Positions 45,587 through 55,588 of a DNA stretch of 64,000 nt are shown one piece after another. Both the position numbers and the translations under genes were made by a program. The notes under the pieces were generated by a model. That model did not search any database, had not been told where the DNA came from, and saw only the letters and a program-made list of their open reading frames with translations. Where the stretch lies: NCBI GenBank assembly GCA_947259315.1, contig CAMYLR010000019.1:1-64000 (forward strand), given 5' to 3'. Source of the stretch: an uncultured Gemmatimonadales bacterium. Its GTDB lineage: Bacteria; Gemmatimonadota; Gemmatimonadetes; JACCXV01; JAHWKZ01. Each line of letters starts with the position of its first letter. Position 1 is the stretch's first letter.

Positions 45587-47197
45587 CTATGAGAGTCCGT
45601 ATTTCTTGAGTTTTCGGTACAGAGTCCGTTCGCCGATGCCGAGAATCTCGGCCGCCCGGCGGCGGTTACCGTCAACGACCGCCAGCGTGCGTTCGATCGC
45701 CAAGCGCTCGATTTCATCCAGACTGACCCCCACCGTCAGCAGCTCGCCATCAGCCACTGAGGGCACCTCGCGGGCGTCACTGGGTTCGCCGATCGGAACT
45801 GTTCGGACTTCGTTGTCGATATCGCCGCCTTCCGTTTCGACCTCTACTGCTCGGACCCATGGCACCCCCCGGTCGCTTCCCTCGAGCAACTCGCGGATCT
45901 CCCGATAGTCGTTCCGCAACGCGTCCAGCTCACCCTTCAGATCGCGATACAAGTACCCCAAGAGCGCCTCGATCCGAGCCCCGGAGACACCCCCGTCGAC
46001 AACATCCTCACCTAGCGGCATCGGCAGCAGCCGCTCGGGATTCGCCCGAGCGTATATCTCTTCTGGAATGTCACGCGCGCGAATTTTCGACCCAGGAGTC
46101 AACACCAACATGCTTTCGACCAGGTTTCTCAGCTCACGGACATTGCCAGGCCAGTCATAGTTCTTGAGGACGGACATCGCTTCGTCGGTGATGCCTACAA
46201 ACTGGCGATCGTTCTGGGTGCAGAACTCTTGTACGAAATGGTGGATGAGAAGCGGAATGTCGTCACGCCGCTCACGGAGCGGGGGCATGCGCACGTTCAG
46301 GACATTTAACCGATAGTACAGATCGCGTCGGAATTCGCCCGCTTCTACCGCCGACTCGAGATCGCGGTTGGTTGAGGCGAGAACCCGCACGTCGACCCGG
46401 ATAGGTTTCGAGCCGCCGACCCGCATGAACTCGCGTTCCTCGAGCACGCGAAGCAGCTTGACCTGAGTCGAGAGCGGCATCTCTCCAACCTCGTCCAATA
46501 ACAGCGTGCCCCGATCGGCGATCTCGAAATGACCCTTCCGAAGGCTAGTGGCGCCGGTAAAAGACCCTTTCTCGTGACCGAACAGCTCCGATTCGAGAAG
46601 GCTTTCGGTCAAAGCGGCGCAATTGACGGCGATGAATGGCTTGCTGGCGCGTGTCGACAGATCGTGAATCGCTCTCGCGATCAGCTCCTTCCCGGTGCCA
46701 CTCTCGCCTTCGATCAGGACGGTTGAATGAACCGGGGCATATTGGGAAACTCGCTCAAGAACGAGTTTGATCGCTTCCGATCGGCCGATGATGTGCGTCC
46801 TTCCAACCAACTCCTCGCGCGCGATCAGACGGCGTGCGACGAGCGTCAGCTCGTTCGCATCAAACGGCTTCTTGAGAACCTCGTCGATCCCCTGCTTACG
46901 GCGCCGCTCTATGCGCTCGAACTCAGTATCATTGACCAGCGCAAGCACGCCAACCGGCCGGGCGGCATCGTCGATTTGTCGCAGGAACTCTCGCGTCGCA
47001 CGCTCGGAGATTCCGCCGGTCAGTACGATGAGTGTCACCCGACTGTCGCTCAAAACTCGCTCCCGGATCTCCTTGATCGAATCCACGACCTCCACGTCGA
47101 GCCCAGCCATGCCGAGTACGTGTTCGGCGCGAATCGCGTACTCAGGGTCGTAGCGGCTGACCAAGACAGCGGCCGGAATCGTCGCGCCCGCACTCAT
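45587..47197 (-). CDS. Sigma-54 activator with degenerate receiver domain
   Basis: 536 residues. The N-terminal domain (1-125) has a receiver-like pattern, [10 protein letters not shown] and a final [11 protein letters not shown] with the conserved lysine-proline, but where the phospho-acceptor aspartate belongs the sequence is VTLIVLTGG (Thr60). The AAA+ domain (about 135-370) is intact: [32 protein letters not shown] (GSFTGA, not GAFTGA), [12 protein letters not shown] poorly conserved linker (about 390-480) precedes a Fis-type HTH ([24 protein letters not shown]). Probably activates sigma-54 promoters through a signal other than phosphorylation. MogA/MoaB gene overlaps its start by 4 bases. 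Confidence 0.9.
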   Translation of the reverse strand: MSAGATIPAAVLVSRYDPEYAIRAEHVLGMAGLDVEVVDSIKEIRERVLSDSRVTLIVLTGGISERATREFLRQIDDAARPVGVLALVNDTEFERIERRRKQGIDEVLKKPFDANELTLVARRLIAREELVGRTHIIGRSEAIKLVLERVSQYAPVHSTVLIEGESGTGKELIARAIHDLSTRASKPFIAVNCAALTESLLESELFGHEKGSFTGATSLRKGHFEIADRGTLLLDEVGEMPLSTQVKLLRVLEEREFMRVGGSKPIRVDVRVLASTNRDLESAVEAGEFRRDLYYRLNVLNVRMPPLRERRDDIPLLIHHFVQEFCTQNDRQFVGITDEAMSVLKNYDWPGNVRELRNLVESMLVLTPGSKIRARDIPEEIYARANPERLLPMPLGEDVVDGGVSGARIEALLGYLYRDLKGELDALRNDYREIRELLEGSDRGVPWVRAVEVETEGGDIDNEVRTVPIGEPSDAREVPSVADGELLTVGVSLDEIERLAIERTLAVVDGNRRRAAEILGIGERTLYRKLKKYGLS

Positions 47198-47724
47198 GGC
47201 CGATCAGCCGCCCTGTGTTCGACCTGACCGATGGGTAGCTCCGCTAGTAGGGCGACCGCGTGATCGAGAACCGGCGCCAAGGTCTCAAACGTGGCGCAAG
47301 CACCGCGTGGGCTTCCCGGAAGGTTGACTATCAGGGTTTGGCCGCGAATGGCGCTCGTGGCCCGGGATAGCATCGCGTGAGGCGTCTGCTCGAGCGATCC
47401 TGCGCGCAGCGCCTCTGCTATACCGGGCACCTCGCGGTCGGCGATCTGGCGGGTTGCGTCGGGGGTCACATCACGCGGTGCCAACCCCGTTCCGCCCGAC
47501 GTCAGGATCAACTGGACTCGGTCGTTGTCGGCCAGCCGAGCCAAGGTCTCGGCGATCGCGTCAACTTCGTCGGCGCTGACCTCGCATGCCCTGACCTCCC
47601 AACCGGCCTCCTCGAGGCGTCCGACGAGCGCTGGACCGCTGGCGTCGGCCTGGACCCCAGCTGCCACCCGATCGCTGACCACCAGCACCGCGGCCCCCCT
47701 GTGATGTGCCATTTCGGCAGACAT
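47194..47724 (-). CDS. Molybdenum cofactor biosynthesis protein, MogA/MoaB family
   Basis: About 176 residues from an ATG at 47724 (an in-frame ATG four codons on, 47712, is equally possible). Family motifs: VLVVSDRVAAG, LTSGGTGLAPRDVTPDATRQ, and LPGSPRGACATFETLAPVLDHAV. It adenylates molybdopterin or inserts the metal late in cofactor synthesis. A Moco enzyme, sulfite oxidase, is encoded at 33.4 kb. It is ATGA-coupled with the downstream sigma-54 activator gene, which may just reflect transcription. Confidence 0.88.
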   Translation of the reverse strand: MSAEMAHHRGAAVLVVSDRVAAGVQADASGPALVGRLEEAGWEVRACEVSADEVDAIAETLARLADNDRVQLILTSGGTGLAPRDVTPDATRQIADREVPGIAEALRAGSLEQTPHAMLSRATSAIRGQTLIVNLPGSPRGACATFETLAPVLDHAVALLAELPIGQVEHRAADRP

Positions 47725-47793
47725 TTGTGGCAAGATACGTCGGCTTGCGAGGGGCGCCAAACATCGGTGTTGGCACCGGTGACGCGCGGAGTG

Positions 47794-48258
47794 CTAGCGG
47801 GTCCAGACCCCCAGGCGCTGCTGGCGGGCAGTCGATTCGGCGGCTCGCAATCGATCGCTGTGGCGCCGGTTCACGACGCTCGGCTTGAGAAAGGCATAGC
47901 CCTGTCGAATGAGCATCTCATTGACCATTCGACCGTCGGCGAGGAAGACATACGCCAGCAGCCGGCCCCGCTTATCTCGCGACTCCTCATCCAACTCCAA
48001 CCGGATCTCCGAACCGCTCGGCAACAAGGCCGCCAGGGCGTTCCTCGCCAGCGTGCCAAACGGGCCCCGCTCGGGCGAGTCCACGAGCAACAAGCGAATG
48101 CGCTCCCCATTCCGACAGTTCAGCGTGTCACCGTCGAGTACAAAAGCCACGGTGCACGTTTCCGTTTGGGCCTCGACGGGATCGGCCCACCCCGCGACCA
48201 GCATCAAAGGCACGATTAGAACATGCCCACAGGCGTGACGAAACATCGACAGAGTCAT
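47794..48258 (-). CDS. Thermonuclease-like (SNase family) secreted nuclease
   Basis: 154 residues with a signal peptide cleaved near residue 30 (VEAQTETC). The staphylococcal nuclease fold shows FVLDGDTLNCRNGERIRLLLVDSPERG, with calcium and catalytic acidic residues and the following arginine, then the active-site region in RDKRGRLLAYVFLADG and the conserved GYAFLKP. Likely exported. The ATG overlaps the stop of the glycosyltransferase gene (ATGA). Confidence 0.85.
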   Translation of the reverse strand: MTLSMFRHACGHVLIVPLMLVAGWADPVEAQTETCTVAFVLDGDTLNCRNGERIRLLLVDSPERGPFGTLARNALAALLPSGSEIRLELDEESRDKRGRLLAYVFLADGRMVNEMLIRQGYAFLKPSVVNRRHSDRLRAAESTARQQRLGVWTR

Positions 48259-49271
48259 CTCGTTTCAGCTGGTGAGCGGCGGACCCGCCCACGCGACAGT
48301 ATGTATCCCCACGCCCCATACGCGAAGGCCAAGCAGGCATACAAGTAATAGAACCAGTGTAACGGTATCGCCTTCATAGCGAATACGACCCCACGCTGGC
48401 GAGCGAAGTACTTGTACAGGTCCCGATTCAGGACCAGCAACCCGAGTGCCGATATGCCTGCCAGCCAAATCGCGACCGGTCTCACCGAGGCGATCAGCAC
48501 ACTACCCACGGTGAGCCACGCCAGAACGGCGCTCACCCGCTGCGACCACCGGAGGTTCAGCGCCGTGTCTACCCGGCCACGGTCAAGCATCAGCCGCGTC
48601 CAGGGCGCACCACGATCAAAGATGTCTGAACGCATGAGTTGCTCAAAAGTCCAGGCTTTCAGGTGCTTGACCCTGACTTCCTTGCACAACCTTATCGTAA
48701 AGCCGGCATCTCGCAGCCTGTAACCCAGCTCGATATCTTCTATGCTCGGCCGCGGGAATTGTTCCTCATCGAAGCCACCGATCGTAGCGAACACGGCTCG
48801 CCGAACGACCCCGCAACCGGCCCAGAAAGTCGTAGCGTCCTCACCCCCCTGCTGATGGGTGTACGAGTGAAACAAGTTCTTGAACTGGGCGACAAAGTTC
48901 TGCGCGGCTGGCGCGTCATCGTAACACCCGAACAACGCGTCGACGGCGGGTTCCGCCTGGAGCACGGCGGCAGCCCGATCGAGGGTATCGGGATGCACTT
49001 GGCAGTCAGCGTCGACGAAGAACAGGTATTCTCCAGACGCCCTTTCGGCTCCCAGATTCCTCGCCGCTCCCGGGCCTCGTGCACGATCAACGGAGATCAC
49101 CGCCGCTCCGCGTTGCCGCGCCAGCTCTGCCGAACCGTCGGCCGACCCATCGTCGACGACGATCAACTCGAGGTTCGACCATCGCGATCGATGGAGTGCA
49201 TCGAGGCAGCGCTCGAAATCCGAGCCCCCGTTGTGAACTGGCACGATCACGGAGAAGTATGGCGGGTTCAT
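48255..49271 (-). CDS. Glycosyltransferase family 2 with C-terminal membrane helices
   Basis: About 338 residues from the ATG at 49271 (MNPPYFSVIVPVHNGG; the frame is open to 49445). GT-A fold with ELIVVDDGSADGS, the DxD-type FFVDADCQVHP, and ASIEDIELGYRLRDAG-like SIEDIELGYRLRDAG late catalytic acid region. The C-terminal third has about three hydrophobic segments (WLTVGSVLIASVRPVAIWLA, HWFYYLYACLAFAYG), so it acts at the inner membrane. Adds a sugar to a lipid or polysaccharide acceptor. Divergent from the flippase gene with only about 50 bases between starts. Confidence 0.88.
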   Translation of the reverse strand: MNPPYFSVIVPVHNGGSDFERCLDALHRSRWSNLELIVVDDGSADGSAELARQRGAAVISVDRARGPGAARNLGAERASGEYLFFVDADCQVHPDTLDRAAAVLQAEPAVDALFGCYDDAPAAQNFVAQFKNLFHSYTHQQGGEDATTFWAGCGVVRRAVFATIGGFDEEQFPRPSIEDIELGYRLRDAGFTIRLCKEVRVKHLKAWTFEQLMRSDIFDRGAPWTRLMLDRGRVDTALNLRWSQRVSAVLAWLTVGSVLIASVRPVAIWLAGISALGLLVLNRDLYKYFARQRGVVFAMKAIPLHWFYYLYACLAFAYGAWGYILSRGRVRRSPAETR

Positions 49272-49323
49272 TCGAATGCGCAAGAAACTACTGAGCCCGT
49301 CTTTCGGGCGCAGGCAGGGACGT

Positions 49324-50829
49324 ATGACGAGACCTAGGTCGGCGGAAGCGGTTCCCGGTCGTTCGAGCGTGGGGCAACAGACGGTGTCCGGCGCAGTCAA
49401 GATATTTCTCGCCCAGGGCCTGATGGTCCCGACCGGACTGGCCACGGTTGCATTTCTAACCCGAGCGCTGGGCCCGGAAGGCTACGGGGTATACGCGCTC
49501 GCCGTGACGCTTGTCATGACGATCGAGTGGACGATCGCTCATGCGCTATCCCGGGCCACCATCCGCCTTGTCGGCAGCAGCGAGGACTGGAAACCGATTG
49601 CGACCCGAGTGTTGCAGATCTACTTCGCCGTCAGCCTAGCGGTGGCGATCGGGCTCTGGATCTTGGCGCCGGCCGTGGCCGGTTTTCTAGGCGAACCGCG
49701 GTTGATCTCCCCTCTGCGGTTGCTCACGATTGATGTCCCTCTTTTAGTGATGGGGTTCGGCCACCAAATCATCCTGACTGGACGCGGACGATTCGGACAA
49801 CGCGCGCTGGCGATCGCCGCCCGTTGGATCGCCCGGCTGGCGCTGATCGTTCTATTGGTCAGCCTGGGCCTTTCGATCAACGGCGCTATCCTCGGCACCA
49901 TCGGTGCGTCGCTTGTCGAGCTCATCATCGCAATGCGCTACGACCGACCGGCATTATTCCGCCGCGTCCATGCGCCGGTACGCATGCTCTACGTTTACGC
50001 GCTTCCACTGTTTCTGTTGAGTCTCAGCTTGCGCTTCATTCAGCAGGTCGACCTGATCGCGTTCAAAGCGCTGGGTGGAGCCACAGCGATGGCCGGTATC
50101 TTCGCGGGTGCACGCAACTTGGCGCTCATGGCGGCCCTCTTCTCGATGGCCTTCTCGCCACTGCTGTTGTCCACGCTGAGTCGGCTCGTCGGCATTGGCG
50201 ATCTCGAGCACGCGCGCGACATGGGTCGTGACGCGCTTCGTTTCCCGTTTCTCCTGCTACCGCTGATCGGAATCGCTGTCGGCGCATCGCTCGAGATCAC
50301 TGTGTTCGCTTTGGGGATGGAATTCGAGGCCGCTGCACCACTGCTCGAGCAGCTCGTCGTCGCCGGAATCGCAATGACGTTGTTCGGGGTCTGCTCTTCG
50401 ATTCTGACGGCCGCCGGCAAGCCCAACTGGACGTTCGCGTTGGTCGGTCCGTTGGTGCCGATCACTGTCGTCGGCCACTTGATCGCGGTGCCCCGGTGGG
50501 GCGCGCTCGGTGCGGCTACAATTACCGCCGTGGTGTCGGTCACGGCAGCGGTGCTGGGCGTTCTTGCGGTCGGCAGATTGTGGCGTATCTGGCCGCCCAT
50601 TACGTCGATTCTTCGCGGTGTGGCGGTCGCCCTGGCGGCCTACGCGGCAGCCCGCTGGTGGGTCGCCTCGGGCTGGCTAATCGTCATCAAGCTCAGCCTG
50701 ATCTCGATCGCGGTTCCGGCCCTTTTGTGGCTCATTGGCGAGTTCAACGCGAGAGAGAGACAGCTCTTGCGCTCGGTGCTGTTGCGACCTTGGGAGGACG
50801 GTCCGGGCTCGACTTTCGAAGCCCCTTAA
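49324..50829 (+). CDS. Polysaccharide/oligosaccharide flippase (MOP superfamily)
   Basis: About 501 residues from the ATG at 49324, which has AGGGA 8 bases upstream; an upstream ATG at 49276 is in frame. Around 12-14 hydrophobic segments and the start FLAQGLMVPTGLATVAFLTRALGPEGYGVYALA are the hallmark of Wzx/RfbX-type flippases that move lipid-linked sugar units across the inner membrane. Together with the GT2 gene and the FAD-protein at 51.2 kb it suggests an envelope polysaccharide group (inference). Confidence 0.88.
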   Translation: MTRPRSAEAVPGRSSVGQQTVSGAVKIFLAQGLMVPTGLATVAFLTRALGPEGYGVYALAVTLVMTIEWTIAHALSRATIRLVGSSEDWKPIATRVLQIYFAVSLAVAIGLWILAPAVAGFLGEPRLISPLRLLTIDVPLLVMGFGHQIILTGRGRFGQRALAIAARWIARLALIVLLVSLGLSINGAILGTIGASLVELIIAMRYDRPALFRRVHAPVRMLYVYALPLFLLSLSLRFIQQVDLIAFKALGGATAMAGIFAGARNLALMAALFSMAFSPLLLSTLSRLVGIGDLEHARDMGRDALRFPFLLLPLIGIAVGASLEITVFALGMEFEAAAPLLEQLVVAGIAMTLFGVCSSILTAAGKPNWTFALVGPLVPITVVGHLIAVPRWGALGAATITAVVSVTAAVLGVLAVGRLWRIWPPITSILRGVAVALAAYAAARWWVASGWLIVIKLSLISIAVPALLWLIGEFNARERQLLRSVLLRPWEDGPGSTFEAP

Positions 50830-50842
50830 CGGCTCGCGATCG

Positions 50843-51151
50843 CTACCCGCGATCGGCGAAGCGATTGTACAGTCGGGCCAGCGACCACCCGACCGCCGAC
50901 CCCACCAGAGCGCCGTAGCCAAAACCGATCACCGAGCCGGGCCAGGTCACCGAGTAGCCGGGGAAGTAGTTGCCCAGGAGGCCCAGCGTCGGTCCGATCT
51001 CGGGCCCACCACGAATGAGCAGCCAGACAGTGGCCAGAAAGAGCCCCAGGCCACCCAACACGCCAAATACGATCGCCATGGCACCGGCGCGCATGCGAGC
51101 CACCGCGGCTTGGACCAGTGCTCGCTCTTCGTTGGTAACACCTCGGGTCAT
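50843..51151 (-). CDS. Small membrane protein, standalone copy of neighbouring C-terminal module
   Basis: 102 residues with two membrane helices (about 24-46 and 73-95). It parallels the last 105 or so residues of the next gene: an FxxxW-type LFLATVWLLIRG versus LFLTTAWVLLRA, a central GYSVTWPGSVIGF versus GYEVSWGGAVLGL, and SLARLYN versus AWLVNLI at the end. So one membrane module exists both alone and fused. Function unknown; 5 bases downstream of the FAD-protein stop on the same strand. Confidence 0.75.
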   Translation of the reverse strand: MTRGVTNEERALVQAAVARMRAGAMAIVFGVLGGLGLFLATVWLLIRGGPEIGPTLGLLGNYFPGYSVTWPGSVIGFGYGALVGSAVGWSLARLYNRFADRG

Positions 51152-51156
51152 TCGCG

Positions 51157-52977
51157 TTACTCCAGATTCAGCGGGTCGATTGTGCCAGCGACTTCGAGCT
51201 CACGTTCGAGAATCGTTTCTTCCCACCCAATGATCAAGTTGACCAGCCAGGCGACCCCAAAACCGACCACAAAACCGAAAACCCCGGCGCCGATCAGCCC
51301 CAGCACGGCCCCACCCCAACTGACCTCGTAACCCAGCAGATATTGGCCAACGAGCGCGAGCATCTCTGTCGAATCGTGTTCAGCACGCAGAAGCACCCAA
51401 GCCGTAGTTAGGAACAACCCGACCCCGCTCACGATGGCGACCGCCATACCGAGGGCTAGCGAGTCGTAGCGAGCGAAGGCTGCCGCCAAGACGTCCTCGA
51501 GAGTCTCCTCGTCGGCGATCGACGGCGTCAACCGACCCGCGACCGGCGCTCTCTTCTCGACCCCTACGCGCTTCTCCTCGTGATACTCATCCTCGACGTT
51601 CACTGACCACACGTCATAGTCTGCGCCGTCAATATTCCGCGCCGCATAGATCCCGGTCACCATAGAGTGATCCTGGTTGTTGTAACGATGTTGGCCGTTG
51701 CGGCCGATGAGGTGGAGGTTGGTCAACCCGTCGGTGTAGCGACGCACCGTCGCCAGCGCCTCCCCGTACTCTGAGTCGTACACCGGATACGCTTTTGGCA
51801 TGCGGACCACTGTCCCGTCGATCAGAGTGTCTGGGCGGATCAACCCTAGCCGGACCATCTCGGCCTCACCCAGCTCGACGAGCTCCTCGTCGGCAGCGGA
51901 CCAAAGTTCGTCCCCCTCGTTGACGAAGTACTCCAGTCCCAGCGAAGTCGTGCTCGCGTCTGGAACCATTTCTGAGCTCCAGTTCTTGAAGTTCTGGACT
52001 CGCCCGACCTTGACGTCTGGCGAGTGGATATAGATCCAGTTGTCGGGGAAGACCTCGGCATCGCGGACGATCAGAACGACGGTTAGGAAATCACGATAGC
52101 GCAGCTTTTCAGCCGCCTCGGCAACTGGTTCTGGCGCTGGGGGATCGAGTGAGCGGATGAGTCGACGAGCTGGCATGGTGGATACGAAATGATCAGCCGA
52201 TACACGCTCGATCTCGCCATTTCCAAATCGAACCGTCGCTGCTTCGACTCGACCATCTTTATGGTGTAGGTCGGACACCTCGGCATCGAGATGTGTCTTC
52301 ACCCCACGAGTCTCGAGCCGTTCGCTCCATCGCTCCCACATCATGCCTGGGCCGAGGCGCGGGTATTGGAACTCGTCGATCAACGTGGTGATTAACGAGC
52401 CGCCTTTCTTTCCGCCCAGGAGCGCGTGCCTGATAGCCTGAGTCAAGTTCAGGTTCTTGATACGCTGGGCGGCCCAGTCAGCGCCGATTTCGCTGCACGG
52501 AATACCCCACACCTTCTCGGTATAGGTTTCGAAGAAGATCTCGTACAGCCGGCGACCGAATCGATTCACGACCCAGTCTTCGAACGTTCGCTCGTCGCTG
52601 TTAGGAATCCCTCGTGCCCTCAAATAGCTGGCGACGATGCGGATCGATTCGATCAGCCCCAAGCCGCGCAGGGCGTTCCCGGGTCTAAGTGGATAGTCAA
52701 AGAACCGATCGCGGTAATAGATCCGAGAGAGGCGAGGTCGGACGAGGAAATCGTCCCCCATCACATCCTCCCACATTGTCTGTACTGTGTCGACCTTGGT
52801 GAAAAACCGGTGGCCGCCGATGTCGAACCGATAGCCGCGATAACTCACCGTGCGGGCGATGCCGCCGACTTGATCGTCCTTTTCGAAGATGACGGCTTCG
52901 TGTCCGAGCTCGGTAAGTTCGTGTGCGGCCGTCAGTCCACCAGGACCCGCGCCTATGACAACGACCCGCTCGCTCAA
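51157..52977 (-). CDS. FAD-dependent amine-oxidase/UDP-galactopyranose mutase-like protein with fused membrane module
   Basis: 606 residues. N-terminal FAD site VVIGAGPGGLTAAHELTELG, then FDIGGHRFFTKVDTVQ, TEKVWGIPCSEIGADWAAQRIKNL and a late GRNGQHRYNNQDHSMVTG, as in protoporphyrinogen oxidase-like/UGM-like proteins often found in polysaccharide loci. After about residue 490 comes an extra module with two membrane helices (GMAVAIVSGVGLFLTTAWVLL, VLGLIGAGVFGFVVGFGVAWL), homologous to the adjacent small protein. Function unknown, possibly sugar or lipid oxidation at the membrane. gcvT lies 23 bases upstream. Confidence 0.85.
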   Translation of the reverse strand: MSERVVVIGAGPGGLTAAHELTELGHEAVIFEKDDQVGGIARTVSYRGYRFDIGGHRFFTKVDTVQTMWEDVMGDDFLVRPRLSRIYYRDRFFDYPLRPGNALRGLGLIESIRIVASYLRARGIPNSDERTFEDWVVNRFGRRLYEIFFETYTEKVWGIPCSEIGADWAAQRIKNLNLTQAIRHALLGGKKGGSLITTLIDEFQYPRLGPGMMWERWSERLETRGVKTHLDAEVSDLHHKDGRVEAATVRFGNGEIERVSADHFVSTMPARRLIRSLDPPAPEPVAEAAEKLRYRDFLTVVLIVRDAEVFPDNWIYIHSPDVKVGRVQNFKNWSSEMVPDASTTSLGLEYFVNEGDELWSAADEELVELGEAEMVRLGLIRPDTLIDGTVVRMPKAYPVYDSEYGEALATVRRYTDGLTNLHLIGRNGQHRYNNQDHSMVTGIYAARNIDGADYDVWSVNVEDEYHEEKRVGVEKRAPVAGRLTPSIADEETLEDVLAAAFARYDSLALGMAVAIVSGVGLFLTTAWVLLRAEHDSTEMLALVGQYLLGYEVSWGGAVLGLIGAGVFGFVVGFGVAWLVNLIIGWEETILERELEVAGTIDPLNLE

Positions 52978-52999
52978 CGGGAGATGAACCGGCTACCGT

Positions 53000-54106
53000 T
53001 CACCGGTTGAGCGAACCGCCACCGTAGAAAGGCGGTTTAACGACTTCGCCCGCGACCTCTTTCCCGCGAATCACAACGGCCAATGTTGTGCCTGCCTTGG
53101 CGTGTTCGGTTGGCAGGTAACAGGTTCCAATGCCATAACCGAGTGACGTGCTCATCGCTCCGCTGCGAACCTCAGAGATCTCGGTTCCATCCACCGCGAC
53201 AGGATAACCCGTGCGCGGTATGCCGCGTTCGACGAGCCGAAAACCGACCAATCGACGTTTCGGTCCCGAGTCGGCGACCTCCTTCAGCCGATCGCGACCT
53301 ATGAAATCACCCTTGTCGAGCTTGACGATCCACCCAAGTGCCGCTTCGTAGGGGTTTACCGTCTCGTCGATGTCGCTACCGTAGAGGGCGTAGCGCATCT
53401 CCAACCGCAGCGTATCGCGGGCCGCCAACCCACAGGGAAGCAAACCAACGCCTCCGCCCGCCTTCATCAACGCCTGCCACACCACCGCCGATCCCTCACG
53501 ATCGAAATAGAGCTCGTAGCCTAGCTCTCCCGTATATCCCGTCCGACTCACGATCGCCGGCACGGAAGCCACCGATCCGTCGCGCTTCCAGTAGAACTCG
53601 AGCTCCTCGAGTGGGACATCGGTTACCGCGGCCATGACGCGACTTGCCTCCGGACCCTGTACGGCAAGCAGCGAGGTGTTTTCTGACTCGTCGGCGAGCG
53701 TCACGTCAGACGGAAGGTCACGGCTTATATGGGCCCAATCTTTGGCGATGTTCGAAGCGTTGACAACCATCATGTACCGGCTGTCATCGAGTCGATAGAC
53801 GACGCAGTCGTCGATGATTCCACCGTCCTCATTGACCATGGCGGAGTACTGTGCCTGGTCGACGGACAACGCTGACACGTCATTGACGGTTACCCGCTGC
53901 ACCGCTTCCAGCGCATCCGCGCCGCCGAAGATGAACTCCCCCATATGACTCACGTCAAAAACCCCGGCGCGCTCCCTCACCGCCCGATGCTCCTCGGTGA
54001 TCGACGTGTACTGGATCGGCATCAGAAATCCCGCAAACGGCACCATCCGCGCGCCTAACTGCTCGTGGATGTCGGTGAGCCCGGTTCGTTTCAGATCTGC
54101 TTGCAT
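53000..54106 (-). CDS. gcvT: Aminomethyltransferase (glycine cleavage system T protein)
   Basis: 368 residues, complete. LTDIHEQLGARMVPFAGFLMPIQY, GVFDVSHMGEF and RTGYTGELGYELYF are GcvT signatures; the C-terminal barrel has FRLVERGIPRTGYPV and SLGYGIGTCYLP. Uses tetrahydrofolate to take a methylene group from the lipoyl-bound intermediate. The ATG follows the hslU TAA with no gap. No gcvH or gcvP nearby. Confidence 0.95.
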   Translation of the reverse strand: MQADLKRTGLTDIHEQLGARMVPFAGFLMPIQYTSITEEHRAVRERAGVFDVSHMGEFIFGGADALEAVQRVTVNDVSALSVDQAQYSAMVNEDGGIIDDCVVYRLDDSRYMMVVNASNIAKDWAHISRDLPSDVTLADESENTSLLAVQGPEASRVMAAVTDVPLEELEFYWKRDGSVASVPAIVSRTGYTGELGYELYFDREGSAVVWQALMKAGGGVGLLPCGLAARDTLRLEMRYALYGSDIDETVNPYEAALGWIVKLDKGDFIGRDRLKEVADSGPKRRLVGFRLVERGIPRTGYPVAVDGTEISEVRSGAMSTSLGYGIGTCYLPTEHAKAGTTLAVVIRGKEVAGEVVKPPFYGGGSLNR

Positions 54107-55588
54107 TTAGAGGATGTACTTGCGAAGGTCTTTGTCTTCCACGATCTCCCCCAACCTCTTCTGTACCGCTTCCGCATCTATCGCGACCTGTTCTGCCCCG
54201 GTGTCGGGAACATCAAACAAGATGTCGTCGAGGAGACTGGTCATCACGGTGTGGAGGCGACGGGCACCGATGTTCTCCATCTGATCGTTGACCTCGGCCG
54301 CGATGCGAGCGACCTCCCGGATAGCGCCTCTGCTGAAAGACAACTGAACACCCTCCGTTTTTAGCAATGCCTCATACTGGAGTGTCAACGCGTTCTTGGG
54401 CTCGGTCAGGATGCGTTCGAAATCCCCCGCCGTCAGGCTACTCAGCTCGACCCGTATCGGGAAACGCCCCTGCATCTCGGGGATCAGGTCGCTGGGCTTC
54501 GAAACGTGAAACGCACCTGCCGCGACAAACAGGATGTGGTCGGTTCGTATGAGCCCGTACTTGGTCTGCACGTTGGATCCCTCTACGATCGGCAGCAGAT
54601 CTCGCTGTACCCCTTCACGCGAGACATCGGGTGCACCGGTAATCTTTTCACCCGCGATCTTGTCGATTTCATCGAGAAAGACGATCCCCGAGTTTTCGGT
54701 CCGATAGATCGCCTCGTTCACGACTTCATCCATGTCGATCAGTTTATTGAGCTCCTCCTGGAGCAGAATCCGTCGCGCTTCGGCAACCGTCACCTTCCGG
54801 CGCTTTGTTCGCTTGGGCAGCATCTCTTCGAGCATTTCACTCACGTTGACGTCCATCTCCTCAAAACCCATCGGAGAGAGGACCTCGACGAACGGTAGCC
54901 GACTCGATGTGGTCTCGACTTCTACTTGTCGCTCTTCGAGCTTTCCGTCAGCCAGCAATCCGCGCAGCTTATCGCGAGACCGCTCCCGCTGAACACGGGG
55001 ATCATCGGGGTGTGCGCCTTCCGACTCGCGCGCGATCCCGGCCGGGTCCACCAAGTAGCGGTGGCCACCGTCGGCTTCATCAACACTCCTCAAGGGGGGG
55101 AGCAGCAAGTCTAGCAGGCGCTCCTCGACACTCGATTCAGCCTGCTCGTAGACCTCGTCCTGCCAATCCTGACGAACCATGTTCACCGAGATCTCTACCA
55201 GGTCACGGATCATCGACTCGACGTCTCGGCCCACATACCCGACCTCGGTGAACTTCGACGCCTCGACCTTGATGAAAGGCGCATCAGCAAGGCGCGCCAA
55301 CCGACGCGAGATCTCTGTCTTCCCGACACCAGTGGGGCCGATCATGATGATATTGTTGGGCAAGATCTCGTCGCGTAGCTCGTCCTCAACGCGTAAGCGC
55401 CGCCAGCGATTGCGAAGCGCGATCGCGACCGCACGCTTGGCATCGTCCTGGCCGACGATGTACTTGTCGAGTTCGGCGACGATCTCCCGAGGCGTCAGCG
55501 TGGAATAGGGATCTGCGTCGTCGTTGACCGCCGGTTGCGGGGGTCTGACTGTTGCGGTTCCGGTCTCGTTGCGGCCGTCATCACTCAT
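54107..55588 (-). CDS. hslU: HslUV protease ATPase subunit HslU (ClpY)
   Basis: 493 residues. [34 protein letters not shown], Walker [33 protein letters not shown], Walker [14 protein letters not shown] and the C-terminal [10 protein letters not shown] tail that docks into HslV. The intermediate domain (about 115-250) is somewhat variable. Unfolds substrates for HslV. Its ATG lies 8 bases inside the hslV 3' end. Confidence 0.96.
   Translation of the reverse strand: MSDDGRNETGTATVRPPQPAVNDDADPYSTLTPREIVAELDKYIVGQDDAKRAVAIALRNRWRRLRVEDELRDEILPNNIIMIGPTGVGKTEISRRLARLADAPFIKVEASKFTEVGYVGRDVESMIRDLVEISVNMVRQDWQDEVYEQAESSVEERLLDLLLPPLRSVDEADGGHRYLVDPAGIARESEGAHPDDPRVQRERSRDKLRGLLADGKLEERQVEVETTSSRLPFVEVLSPMGFEEMDVNVSEMLEEMLPKRTKRRKVTVAEARRILLQEELNKLIDMDEVVNEAIYRTENSGIVFLDEIDKIAGEKITGAPDVSREGVQRDLLPIVEGSNVQTKYGLIRTDHILFVAAGAFHVSKPSDLIPEMQGRFPIRVELSSLTAGDFERILTEPKNALTLQYEALLKTEGVQLSFSRGAIREVARIAAEVNDQMENIGARRLHTVMTSLLDDILFDVPDTGAEQVAIDAEAVQKRLGEIVEDKDLRKYIL

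Noticed and set aside
47377-48219. Plus-strand open frame opposite the MogA/MoaB and nuclease genes
   Set aside because: Spans two genes on the other strand that both have clear motifs; shadow frame.
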